This document shows positions 34,074 to 42,209 of a stretch of DNA of 64,000 nucleotides, one piece after another (within the stretch, counting starts at the first letter, position 1; each line of letters opens with the position of its first letter). The position numbers and the translations under genes are program-made. Location of the stretch: the NCBI GenBank assembly GCA_017503015.1, contig JAFVTX010000046.1, positions 19,199 to 83,198 on the forward strand, in the 5' to 3' direction. The notes beneath the pieces are model-generated. The model was given only the letters and a program-made list of their open reading frames with translations. It was not told the origin of the DNA and ran no database searches. The stretch is from Fibrobacter sp. (GTDB lineage Bacteria; Fibrobacterota; Fibrobacteria; Fibrobacterales; Fibrobacteraceae).

Positions 34074-35350
34074 TGGCTGAAGAAAAAATTCCAATGCTTG
34101 GCCCGTGGAAGCTTCGGCTGGAGTCGATTGGCGACGAAATCTCTCACGCTATAGCCGAAACTAAATACCCTTACAAGAACGGGGCCGATCTCGAAGACAT
34201 GGGCGTTGAACCTGAAACGCTCAAGTTCTCTGGTGTTTTGATCAATGACGAGTATGACAGAAACTATACCGAGCTGAGAAATTGGTTCCTATCGATTTTC
34301 AAAGCGCCAGTCTTGCTGGTACATCCCAAGCATGGCGCGGTTACAGGCTACCCCAAGAACGTATCATTCAGTAATGACCGTCGCAAGAGATATGCCGCAT
34401 TTACATTTGATTTTGTGGTAGCGCATGTTCAGGACGATATCCAGAGCTATACGGACCCGTATGACGCCAATTTCGAAGAAACACAGGCTCTCAATTTGGA
34501 AGTCCAGGAGAGTGTCGCCGTATCGATGCAACAGACCGGCGTTCCCGATATTCCCGGTTCTTCGGACTGGTCGCTTATCGATGTTTGGGGCTCATTAGGC
34601 GATGCTGCCCGCAGCTTTGGCGAAGCGACAAACAAGGCCATGGGGCAACTCCTGGGAACAATTGAATCCATAAAGGCCCCTGTCGATGCAATCAATACGA
34701 CCATCGATTATATGGACTCGCTGTCAGGAACCTTGACAAAGGCTATCCAAGAATGCTGCGATTCTTTCGTGACACTTGCCAGAAAGGCCGGTTCCAACAA
34801 GGGCAAATCCAGGGCATCTACCGCCACCTTGGTCACCAACGCTTCATCGATGTTGGCGTCCCTTTATGGTGCCCCCGCAAGCGTTCGGGCTGCATTTGCG
34901 ACCCTTGCTGCCGCTACTGTCGCTACGGAGACCGCCAAGCAGATTTCTGATGACGAGAAAAAGATGGGCGAATCTATTGCGGCTGAACGAGTCGCCATTG
35001 ACGATGCCGAAGGCCGCGAACTAGCTTCGGAAAGTGAACCGTATCTGCTTTCCCCCGATGAACTTGAGGATACGTTAGCCTTGGCAAGGGAGTTCATCCA
35101 ACAGGTTCTTCCGCAGGCTGTAAGCCCCTACAGGCTCAAGAAAATGGCGGCGACGCTGTCGGATGCGGTGCTTCGTATCAAGCTGGAATACATGACCACA
35201 AAGACGGTCAATGTGACCCACGAAACACCACTCCACAAGATTGCCCTGGACAACAAGCTGAATTACAAGGCGGCTGAACGCCTTTGCGCATTGAATAACG
35301 CCAAGAATCCCACGTTTATGAAAGGCGAGGTGCTTGTCTATGCAGAATGA
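34073..35350 (+). CDS. DNA circulation protein N-like with LysM-like C-terminus (Mu gp43)
   Basis: 425 residues. The N-terminal 100 ('GPWKLRLESIGDEISHAIAETKYPYKNGADLEDMG', then 'TGYPKNVSFSNDRRKRYAAFTFDFV') match the DNA circulation N-terminal domain, in Mu a baseplate/hub assembly protein. The middle is helical, and the last 45 residues ('VTHETPLHKIALDNKLNYKAAERLCALNN') resemble LysM. ATG 34073 overlaps the tape stop (TAATG) and has a G-rich ribosome site. Confidence 0.85.
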   Translation: MAEEKIPMLGPWKLRLESIGDEISHAIAETKYPYKNGADLEDMGVEPETLKFSGVLINDEYDRNYTELRNWFLSIFKAPVLLVHPKHGAVTGYPKNVSFSNDRRKRYAAFTFDFVVAHVQDDIQSYTDPYDANFEETQALNLEVQESVAVSMQQTGVPDIPGSSDWSLIDVWGSLGDAARSFGEATNKAMGQLLGTIESIKAPVDAINTTIDYMDSLSGTLTKAIQECCDSFVTLARKAGSNKGKSRASTATLVTNASSMLASLYGAPASVRAAFATLAAATVATETAKQISDDEKKMGESIAAERVAIDDAEGRELASESEPYLLSPDELEDTLALAREFIQQVLPQAVSPYRLKKMAATLSDAVLRIKLEYMTTKTVNVTHETPLHKIALDNKLNYKAAERLCALNNAKNPTFMKGEVLVYAE

Positions 35351-36335
35351 TGAAGTCCTCTTGCTTGTGGAAAAAGCGCATGCTGACAGGTTCGTGAGCT
35401 ACACGATCGATACCGACCTGTATTCACCGGAAGGCTCGTTCCAGTTCGAAAGTGATTCTAAGTATGAAGTGAACAAGGGCGATTCCTGCGAAATTTTTGT
35501 TAATCGCAAACGCGTGATGAAGGGTCTTGTCGATTCCGTGCGTCGTTCTCTGTCTCGAAGCGGGCCAAAGCTGGAAATCGAGGGCCGTTCCGTCGCGTCC
35601 GTCCTGGCAGACTCCAGCGTGACAAACTTCGGAACTTTGCCGACTACCTTGCCCGCACTAGCTGAAAAGCTGGTGCGCGACCTTCCGTTTATCTCCAGGA
35701 AGGATTTTGTTTTCAAATCGGGCTCCGATAAAGTCAAGGTCAAAAGAAAGTTTGTGGAACTTTCTCCGGGCGACAGCGTTTTCGATGTCCTCAAGAAGGC
35801 GGCAAATTCGCAAGGCTTCCTGTTCTGGGCGTCTCCCGAAGGCGAACTGGTCTTTGACAAGCCTGTTGAACGAGGCAAGGCTGATTTCAAGATCCATGCC
35901 TTTGAAAATGGCGAGGAAATGGACTATATCGAGGGGTCTGTCACCGAAACAATGAACGGTCAGCACTCGCTTATCAAGGTTATCGGCGAAAGCCAGGACG
36001 ATAGCGATATCAAGTATGTTGCCGCCTCGGTCAAAAATGACGATTTCCCGTTCTATCGCCCTCTTGTGGTAAACTGGAACGAGAACGAGGGCCCTGCCAA
36101 GAAAACCGCAGAACTTCAGCTGGCAACGGAAAAGGCTTCCGCAATCCAGCTCGAATACACGATGCCCGGGCACTCGCAAAACGGTATTCCCTGGACAATC
36201 AACGCTTTTTGCGACGTGGAGGACCATTACAACGGCGCTGTTGACTCGTATCTGATTAAACGCCGCACGTTCACGCTCTCCAGGAGTGAGGGCAAGAGAA
36301 CCCGCCTTGAATTACAGCCTGGAGGCTCCCTATGA
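35340..36335 (+). CDS. baseplate hub protein, Mu gp44-like (gpD family)
   Basis: 331 residues. It resembles P2 gpD / Mu gp44 hub proteins: 'YSPEGSFQFESDSKYEVNKGDSCEIFVNRKRVMKGLVDSV' near the start, 'LEIEGRSVASVLADSSV', 'DSVFDVLKKAANSQGFLFWASPEGELVFDKP', and 'EYTMPGHSQNGIPWTINAFCDVEDHYNG'. ATG 35340 overlaps the end of the upstream gene. It pairs functionally with the spike gene that follows. Confidence 0.88.
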   Translation: MQNDEVLLLVEKAHADRFVSYTIDTDLYSPEGSFQFESDSKYEVNKGDSCEIFVNRKRVMKGLVDSVRRSLSRSGPKLEIEGRSVASVLADSSVTNFGTLPTTLPALAEKLVRDLPFISRKDFVFKSGSDKVKVKRKFVELSPGDSVFDVLKKAANSQGFLFWASPEGELVFDKPVERGKADFKIHAFENGEEMDYIEGSVTETMNGQHSLIKVIGESQDDSDIKYVAASVKNDDFPFYRPLVVNWNENEGPAKKTAELQLATEKASAIQLEYTMPGHSQNGIPWTINAFCDVEDHYNGAVDSYLIKRRTFTLSRSEGKRTRLELQPGGSL

Positions 36336-36796
36336 TGAAATTTTTCACAAGCTTGGTAACCAGCTGCAAGGATGTGGCAGGCAAGCTCCGCAGTATCAGC
36401 GGCAAGGCTAACGGTATCGAATTTGAAGGCCGTCAGATGATGCAGCATTTTGGCTTTATCAGCATTCCCAAGGCCGGTGAGCGTTGCCTTTTCCTGCAAT
36501 TCGGCAATGTCGTCATCGCGGTTGCAAGCGACGGCAAGAACCATCCCGCCGTAAAGGAAGGCGAAACGGCCATTTACCGCGAAAAGGCACACTATATCAT
36601 CCTCAAGGATGACGGCACCATAGCCATCAAGGCGGATGGCGGCGTCGATGTCGATGGCGACCTGCGCGTGAACGGCGAAGTGAGCGACAAGGTGGGTAAG
36701 CTCTCTAAGCTGCGCGATAATTACAACCTGCACACCCATGTGGGCAACCTCGGTGCTCCTACTTCACCGACGGACAAACAGGATACGGGGGCGTAA
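36332..36796 (+). CDS. baseplate spike protein, Mu gp45-like (gpV)
   Basis: 154 residues. An OB-fold start ('QHFGFISIPKAGERCLFLQFGNVVIAVASDG'), beta-helix-like strands ('IILKDDGTIAIKADGGVDVDGDLRVNG') and the C-terminal 'NLHTHVGNLGAPTSP', a HxH motif like the iron-binding tip of membrane-piercing spikes. It is the tip of the contractile tail. It overlaps the hub gene by four bases. Confidence 0.9.
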   Translation: MMKFFTSLVTSCKDVAGKLRSISGKANGIEFEGRQMMQHFGFISIPKAGERCLFLQFGNVVIAVASDGKNHPAVKEGETAIYREKAHYIILKDDGTIAIKADGGVDVDGDLRVNGEVSDKVGKLSKLRDNYNLHTHVGNLGAPTSPTDKQDTGA

Positions 36797-37306
36797 ATGC
36801 TTGACCTGGACACTCTCGATTCCGAATTTTCCCGGATTGTCAAGTCTGCCGACGGCAAGACAAGCGTGGCTCCCCAGCTTGCCAAAGCATACGACGATTA
36901 TGCCAAGGGCGGCGTCATCCTCGGTGCCGACCTTTCTGCTGGCGGCGATAAGTCGCTGCTTGAAAGCGCCTTTACGGTACTTGACCCGTCTAGCAGCACA
37001 CCCGCCAACATGGCCGCCAAGCTCTGTGCTTATTGGCAGGGGCTCCCGAAGCCTGGAAATGCAGAACATGGCGGTGTTGACGTTGTGTCCGTCGAGCCGA
37101 CCTTTTCGGCTGTTCAATCGGTGGTTTTGGATGTTATCACGAATTTGGTGAACGAACAAGCGGTTTCTAAACAGGAGGTTCAAAAGCCATACAAAAAGCT
37201 TTTTGGTGCCATTGAAGATGTATTGAAAACCGCTGTCTGCACAATCACTGAAGCCATGTCCACGACACCGCCAAGTACGTCGTCTTTCCCGGAGAATTTA
37301 CAATGA
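36797..37306 (+). CDS. unknown baseplate-region protein
   Basis: 169 residues with no recognised family. It is Ala/Ser-rich and mostly helical, with a flexible Ser/Thr/Pro tail. It lies between the spike and the gp46-like gene, immediately after the former and overlapping the latter by four bases. Mu has no counterpart at this spot. A structural role is likely from position only. Confidence 0.6.
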   Translation: MLDLDTLDSEFSRIVKSADGKTSVAPQLAKAYDDYAKGGVILGADLSAGGDKSLLESAFTVLDPSSSTPANMAAKLCAYWQGLPKPGNAEHGGVDVVSVEPTFSAVQSVVLDVITNLVNEQAVSKQEVQKPYKKLFGAIEDVLKTAVCTITEAMSTTPPSTSSFPENLQ

Positions 37307-37626
37307 CAACAGACCAGATTAAAGAAGAGGTTCAGCTTTCGCTTACCGTAGCAAAAGGTTCATTTTACAAGAAACCTGAATTTGGCCACCGTTTCAAAGA
37401 ACTTGCCCGTGAAGTGGCATCCGAAAACACCAGGAGCAAAGCCGAAACTTATGCCACCGAGGCACTAAAGTGGATGCTGGACTACAAGCACCTTAGAAGC
37501 GTAGAATCGACGGCAACCTATGCCGATTCCGACAAGCTTCTGGTGCATGTGGTATGTGTTGCATACAATGGCGATGTGATTGAATTTAAGCGTTTTGTGG
37601 AGGTCGGCGATGTCCGTAACAGTTGA
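37303..37626 (+). CDS. baseplate wedge protein, Mu gp46-like (GPW/gp25 group)
   Basis: 107 residues. The pattern 'TVAKGSFYKKPEFGHRFKELAREVASENTRSKAETYATEALKWMLDY' agrees with the phage GP46 family. Such proteins build the baseplate wedge with gpJ, whose gene follows with a 17-bp overlap. Confidence 0.78.
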   Translation: MTTDQIKEEVQLSLTVAKGSFYKKPEFGHRFKELAREVASENTRSKAETYATEALKWMLDYKHLRSVESTATYADSDKLLVHVVCVAYNGDVIEFKRFVEVGDVRNS

Positions 37627-38817
37627 TCAAATCTTGCAGCGCATGATTGTCGATGCGAAAAACTACAACCCGACTATCAAAATTAGTCAGGGAACGGAAT
37701 TTATATCCGTTTTGCAGCCTCTGCATCTGCCATCTGGGGCGTCTACAAGCAGCTGGACTGGACCCTTGACCAGATTTTCCCGACTACAATGAACCAGGAG
37801 AGCCTGGAACAGTGGGCAAACAACCGTGGGCTTGACTACAGCAATCTGACCGCAAGCGAGCTCCTGACGCTCATTTTGTCGTATCTTCGTAACCCGAAGA
37901 GCGGTGGCAAGCCTAGTGATTACGAACGCTGGGCACTTGAAGCCTCTTCTACTGGCAAGGCTATCGGGCTCGAATCCTCGATGATTACGGGCACTATGCC
38001 CAATTTGAGTGCCGCCAATGCCGTCAAACCGCACGATCGTGAGAGCGTTGCATTTACCTGTGGCTCAAACGATACGGGCAAAGGCGTCATTATCAATTTA
38101 GGTGGTTCTAAGGCCATTATCGGCATTGGTCTCGGTTTCATTACCAACCGACCGGCTTCCTTTGGCGTATTTACTTCCGATGACGGCCAGGCATGGACTC
38201 GTCAGGGTAAACTTGATATGGCCTACTGGTGGGCAATGACCGATTTCAGCGAAGTATCTGCCAGGTATGTCAAGGTAGAACTAGAAGAAATTGAGGCGCT
38301 CGAAAGTTGGCAAACGGAATCCCTGAACGAAGTCAAGTGCTTCGGCATCGAAATTTATGTGCCTAGTGACTCAAATGAGGCCCCGACATCATCCCGATGC
38401 CTTAAGAACTACTATGGCGTGGGAACTGTTCTCATGCTGATGGGTCCGAGTTCACTTTCGATGCGCTGTTGTGAAGCTGTCCGGGCAAAGTGCGAATACG
38501 AAGGCCCCGTCGCACCTCGTGAAATCTGGACAAATGTCCCGACCGAACCAGTTCTTTCCCTGCGTGTCACGGTACAAGGATTGCAGAACATGGACGAAGA
38601 AGCGTTCCGGGAAGACGTTGCCAAGTATTTCGCCGATCTTGAACCTGGAGACCTGTTTATTCCTGCCCAGATTGTGGTCTATGTCCTTAAAAATGGTGGA
38701 ACCAACGCCACGATCGCGGTTTCGCAGAATGGCGGAGCCTACCAGGAACAGACAGACGCTATTCCGTCTGGAAAAACAGAACAATTTACTCTCGGTGACC
38801 TGGAGGTACGACAGTAA
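37610..38817 (+). pseudogene. baseplate J-like protein (Mu gp47), frameshifted
   Basis: From ATG 37610, with GGAGG upstream, the frame reads 'VDQILQRMIVDAKNYNPTIKISQGTEF' and then loses homology. From 37702 the -1 frame continues the family pattern 'YIRFAASASAIWGVYKQLDWTLDQIFPTT' and runs to 38817. One missing base in the T-run near 37700 explains this. The intact protein would have about 402 residues. A later ATG at 37789 opens a 342-codon frame that lacks the N-terminus. The insertion around residues 130-260 contains 'SFGVFTSDDGQAWTRQGKLDMAYWWAM', a discoidin-like (F5/8C) stretch that is unusual in gpJ. A sequencing error cannot be excluded. Confidence 0.82.
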
Positions 38818-39392
38818 TGGTTGAGAATCCCTTCGAAAGTCCGCACTACAGGGCCCTTACGCAGCTCTATCCGCTCCAGATGGATGCGGAAGAATATGCC
38901 GTAGCCAAGGAGCTTGATAGAGCCCTGGAAAGCGCCGATGCCGTTTACCGTGAAATCTTTCCTGGTTCAGCAATAACGACTCTAGATCGTTGGGAAAACC
39001 TTTACGAATTAGGCCATTCCGGCTCCTTGGACGTTCGCCGCCAAGCCCTTTTAGAGGTTATCAACAGGGATTCAGGCATTGCAGAACGTCATTACAAGGC
39101 TTTGGCGGCTGCAATCGGTTTTGACATTGATATTGTAAAACCGCCCAGGATGTTCCGGGCAGGTCTTAGCAGGGCTGGATTTGCTATTTACGACCCCGAG
39201 GAACAATATACCTGGACAGTAAAATGCAGCAGGTATAGATACCATTGTTTGGACTTGATTCAAACGCTTGAATCGCAGAAAATCCCATTTACCAAAATCC
39301 GGTGGGAATTTCAGCCTCTTAAGAAAATTTTCCTAGAAACTGGCGAAACACTTTTAACCGAATCGAACAAACCGATTCTTTTGGAGGAATAA
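38817..39392 (+). CDS. tail protein, Mu gp48-like (DUF2313/YmfQ)
   Basis: 191 residues. Pattern 'YRALTQLYPLQ', 'ADAVYREIFPGSAITTLDRWENLYEL', 'DVRRQALLEVINRDSGIAERHYKALAAAIGFDIDI' is that of DUF2313, which closes the baseplate next to gpJ. TAATG overlap with gpJ upstream and TAATG overlap with the next gene downstream. Confidence 0.85.
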   Translation: MVENPFESPHYRALTQLYPLQMDAEEYAVAKELDRALESADAVYREIFPGSAITTLDRWENLYELGHSGSLDVRRQALLEVINRDSGIAERHYKALAAAIGFDIDIVKPPRMFRAGLSRAGFAIYDPEEQYTWTVKCSRYRYHCLDLIQTLESQKIPFTKIRWEFQPLKKIFLETGETLLTESNKPILLEE

Positions 39393-40093
39393 TGGCAGAA
39401 CAGAATGAAGATTTGGGTTCGACCATCCTTGAACTGGATGAGAAGTCCCTGGCCGAGCTCCGTGAAAACGGCTTCTTGCTAGTTGCGTTCCCTGGTGGAA
39501 ACGCAAAGTTGGCACTAGCCCAACTTGATAAAGTTTTCATTGCTGAGTATGGAGAAACTGATGTCGATTTGATTGAAGAGCAAATCAATTTAGGAAAAAT
39601 ATGCTTCTGCAAACACAACTCATTTAATCGGTATTTTCCTTTAGGTCATTATAATGCGAAAAGTACGCATACCCCAAGAATTATCGTTTTTAACGGATAC
39701 GGGAATGGTTCGATAGATGATATACGAATAATGGATAGTTCTTGGAGTTACAACCAAGGCCAAAGACTTGAAGATAAGGGTGAACTGGTTGATCAGACGG
39801 TCACTGTCTCTGAGGGCAAGATTTCCGTCAATAACAATGCTAGGGCCTCCGTAACTCTTTCTGATCTAAACGCATTAGAAATAAATGTTCAAGTTGCATC
39901 TATGGCTCATGCTGCCAATACTTGCATTGAAATTGATAACAGAAGCAACAATAATCCGGTCACATTAACTGTTAAAAGAGGTGGTGCCGTCCTTCGACAT
40001 TCAGCGTCTGCTGGTGTTTCTATTGCAGCAGGCAAGTTTGTCCAGGTGACGGTCGTCGGCGATTGTTGGACCATGGCAGAATTTGAGGCTTGA
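39392..40093 (+). CDS. probable tail fibre or receptor-related protein
   Basis: 233 residues, no recognised family. The N-terminal part ('DLGSTILELDEKSLAELRENGFLLVAFPGGNAKLALAQLD') may attach to the baseplate; the C-terminal half is beta-rich ('QTVTVSEGKISVNNNARASVTL', 'NPVTLTVKRGGAVLRHS'). Position after gp48 is where Mu has its fibre gene S. It is less GC-rich than the structural genes before it, as is common for fibre genes. Confidence 0.5.
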   Translation: MAEQNEDLGSTILELDEKSLAELRENGFLLVAFPGGNAKLALAQLDKVFIAEYGETDVDLIEEQINLGKICFCKHNSFNRYFPLGHYNAKSTHTPRIIVFNGYGNGSIDDIRIMDSSWSYNQGQRLEDKGELVDQTVTVSEGKISVNNNARASVTLSDLNALEINVQVASMAHAANTCIEIDNRSNNNPVTLTVKRGGAVLRHSASAGVSIAAGKFVQVTVVGDCWTMAEFEA

Positions 40094-40094
40094 T

Positions 40095-40700
40095 ATGATA
40101 TTGACGCATCACGGCATAAATTCCCTTGGTCGGGGTGAGGAATATCCAGATGAAGCCTATGATTTCGATATGGCCGATATCAAACGAATTTTCCCTGCGG
40201 CCGATGAGAATTCGGGTATTACCCTTGGGGCTGTGATTACGCCTACTCGCAATATAGTCGTTGATAGTTATGCCTGGTTTGCGTACCAGCAAGAACGCAA
40301 TAACTGGAACCCTGCAGTAGGCATCTACGAAACCGACATGAGCATAACGGAGCATTATGCCCAAAATTTGACAAAATTGTGGGGAAGTACTAGCAATGAC
40401 AGAATTTCCGTCACAAACAACGTCTTTGAGTTGAATGGCAAGCAGTGGGACAAGATTTTGGTAACTCTTCCCCAGGCGGTAACCCTCGAAGCGGGCAAAA
40501 CTTACACGATTTTCACGCGAAAAAACCGCTATGCACGGGCAGAAGGGGCAGCAGAAGATGTTTACGTGGTCCCGGGCAAGACCCAGTCGGCCTTCATTTA
40601 CTACGGCTGGAGTATCCCGGACCAGAACTACATCATGGATGGGCCAGGTACAATGCCTGCCGTGTATCTCGAAATTAACAATCAACCATACAATCAATAA
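40095..40700 (+). CDS. unknown tail-region protein
   Basis: 201 residues, unrecognised. It has beta-sandwich-like stretches ('SGITLGAVITPTRNIVVDSYAWFAYQQ', 'AVTLEAGKTYTIFTRKN') and a C-terminal aromatic region with 'IYYGWSIPDQNYIMDGP'. ATG 40095 follows the previous stop by one base (TGATATG). It is probably a virion tip or fibre component. Confidence 0.5.
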   Translation: MILTHHGINSLGRGEEYPDEAYDFDMADIKRIFPAADENSGITLGAVITPTRNIVVDSYAWFAYQQERNNWNPAVGIYETDMSITEHYAQNLTKLWGSTSNDRISVTNNVFELNGKQWDKILVTLPQAVTLEAGKTYTIFTRKNRYARAEGAAEDVYVVPGKTQSAFIYYGWSIPDQNYIMDGPGTMPAVYLEINNQPYNQ

Positions 40701-40720
40701 CCATTCAAAAGAGGTTAAAA

Positions 40721-41950
40721 ATGGAAAAAAAGGTCTTTAAAACAGGTGAAATTATCACCCCAGAGTTCATGAACCAACTCCAGGACGCTATAAAAGAGAC
40801 CGAGTCTGAAGTTGGCGAACATTATGGTAAATTTGAAGAACTTGTTACAGCTCTTATGCGCGTATTCACCTCCAATTTTGACACCTATTCAGTGTCAAAG
40901 GGTGGAGTAACTCTTACTGAAAGTGGCGATGGCATTACATTGACACGTTCTACAGAGGGTGGAACCTATGAATTGTCTATTTCTGAAGAAGGTATATTAA
41001 TTTCTGCTTCTTACAGGGGCATATCCCGCAATGTCAAATTGTCTTATGACATGTTTAGTCAAATATTATCCACCGCGGGAGGCGTTGAAATTCATGATGC
41101 AATAATTGATTTTGTTGCACCTGGCGGAAATACGGTGTTGGCAAGCATTCGTTATTCAGAAGGAAAAATTTCCTTCAGTAAGCCAATATCGATAACAGGA
41201 GATATTGAATCATCCGGCTGGGTTAAAGCTTATTATGGAATAGATTTTGGTACTTGGAAAATTGTAAACGGTGGTTATGGCACTCTCGTTATCTCTAAAG
41301 TTATTGATGGAAATGCCGTCAACGTCATTACTGTTGGCTATGATGATGCGGGTACTGTGGATGTCAACAGAAAAATAATCGCAAAAAAAGGTATTTCAGG
41401 AGTTTTGGTTTCCGGGAAAAGGGTGTTGGAAACAGACAGTAACTTCATTGTAAAAAAAGATGGTGCAAATAGTGATGGAAATGTTACTGCGGAAGGTGGC
41501 GTGACCGCTGGACAGGGTAGAATTACCATGAAAGACAACGACGCCGAAAATAGGCCTGCTGGCGTTTGGATGAGCAATGGTCAATCAGGGACTAATAATA
41601 AACAGGCTAGTATGGCCCTGGGAACAGACGGTAAATTGCATATTAGTGGAACCAATGGCATTGCCGCCGGGCCAATGTCTGTTGCTGGGAACCTAGATAT
41701 TTCTGGACATGTACTCCTTGATTACGGTTTTGCCGAAGATTACAAGAGTGTAATTTTGACAACAGGCGATCTAGATATAAGCTCTACCACTTTCAAGAAC
41801 CGTTATGAAGCGGGTTCAACACTTAAGATTGTTAACGCATCAGATTCATCAATTAGAGTAACCTTAGGTTCTGGGCATACAAGAGATATCGAAGCTTACT
41901 CTTTCGCAGATTTCTTTAAATACGGCAATCTTTGGTATAAACAAGACTAA
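40721..41950 (+). CDS. probable tail fibre protein
   Basis: 409 residues with no sharp family match. An N-terminal helical part ('GEIITPEFMNQLQDAIKETESEVGEHYGKFEELV') precedes long beta-rich, Gly/Ser/Thr-rich stretches typical of trimeric fibres, with 'GTDGKLHISGTNGIAAGPMSVAGNLDISGHVLL' towards the end. AAGAGG precedes the ATG. It is the last prophage gene. No chaperone or invertase gene follows, unlike Mu. Confidence 0.6.
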   Translation: MEKKVFKTGEIITPEFMNQLQDAIKETESEVGEHYGKFEELVTALMRVFTSNFDTYSVSKGGVTLTESGDGITLTRSTEGGTYELSISEEGILISASYRGISRNVKLSYDMFSQILSTAGGVEIHDAIIDFVAPGGNTVLASIRYSEGKISFSKPISITGDIESSGWVKAYYGIDFGTWKIVNGGYGTLVISKVIDGNAVNVITVGYDDAGTVDVNRKIIAKKGISGVLVSGKRVLETDSNFIVKKDGANSDGNVTAEGGVTAGQGRITMKDNDAENRPAGVWMSNGQSGTNNKQASMALGTDGKLHISGTNGIAAGPMSVAGNLDISGHVLLDYGFAEDYKSVILTTGDLDISSTTFKNRYEAGSTLKIVNASDSSIRVTLGSGHTRDIEAYSFADFFKYGNLWYKQD

Positions 41951-42007
41951 TTTTGTCTCACAAAATGTGAAAAATTGTCTCATTCAAAGCGCGCCGTTAT
42001 ATCTGCA
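41951..42007. other. prophage right end with inverted TGAGACA motifs
   Basis: Contains TTGTCTCACAAAA (41954-41966) and TTGTCTCATT (41975-41984), the inverse of the TGAGACA words at the left end. The CA at 42006-42007 followed by TTTTT is the proposed boundary. Confidence 0.5.
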
Positions 42008-42024
42008 TTTTTTTTCATTTGTAC

Positions 42025-42103
42025 GATTATTCCAATTTGGATTACAAGAAACTGCTATAAAAGTCTGAAAAGCGACTTTCGCCAATTGTAAACTTAAATT
42101 TAC
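42025..42103 (+). promoter_or_regulatory. shared upstream motif and dyad of the GH5 cellulase gene
   Basis: GATTATTCCAATTTGGA (42025-42041) is identical to 1817-1833; the dyad GTAAA-N6-TTTAC (42088-42103) matches the one at 1881-1896 in spacing. The ATG lies 106 bases further on, after a GAGG site. Confidence 0.6.
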
Positions 42104-42209
42104 TATAGGGAAGGGTATGCGGTCCTGCCGCGGTGAGTTTATATTTGTTCTTATAAAATTCTCACAACGAGAACGGTTTTTGCTGTAACACAGATAATCG
42201 CGAGGTTCT

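Larger units (their letters stand above)
8517..42007. mobile_element. Mu-like prophage, about 33.5 kb, probably defective
   Basis: Gene content and order match phage Mu: MuA/MuB, GemA, Mor, small and large terminase, DUF935 portal, gpF, gpG, protease, capsid, gp36, gp37, sheath, tube, chaperone with frameshift, tape measure, DNA circulation protein, gp44-gp48. The proposed ends start with TG (8517) and finish with CA (42007), flanked by TTTTT on both sides, which fits a Mu-type 5-bp duplication. Poly-T is low complexity, so the exact ends are tentative to a few tens of bases. TGAGACA-type motifs occur near both ends. Broken MuA and baseplate J genes argue against full function. Confidence 0.9.
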
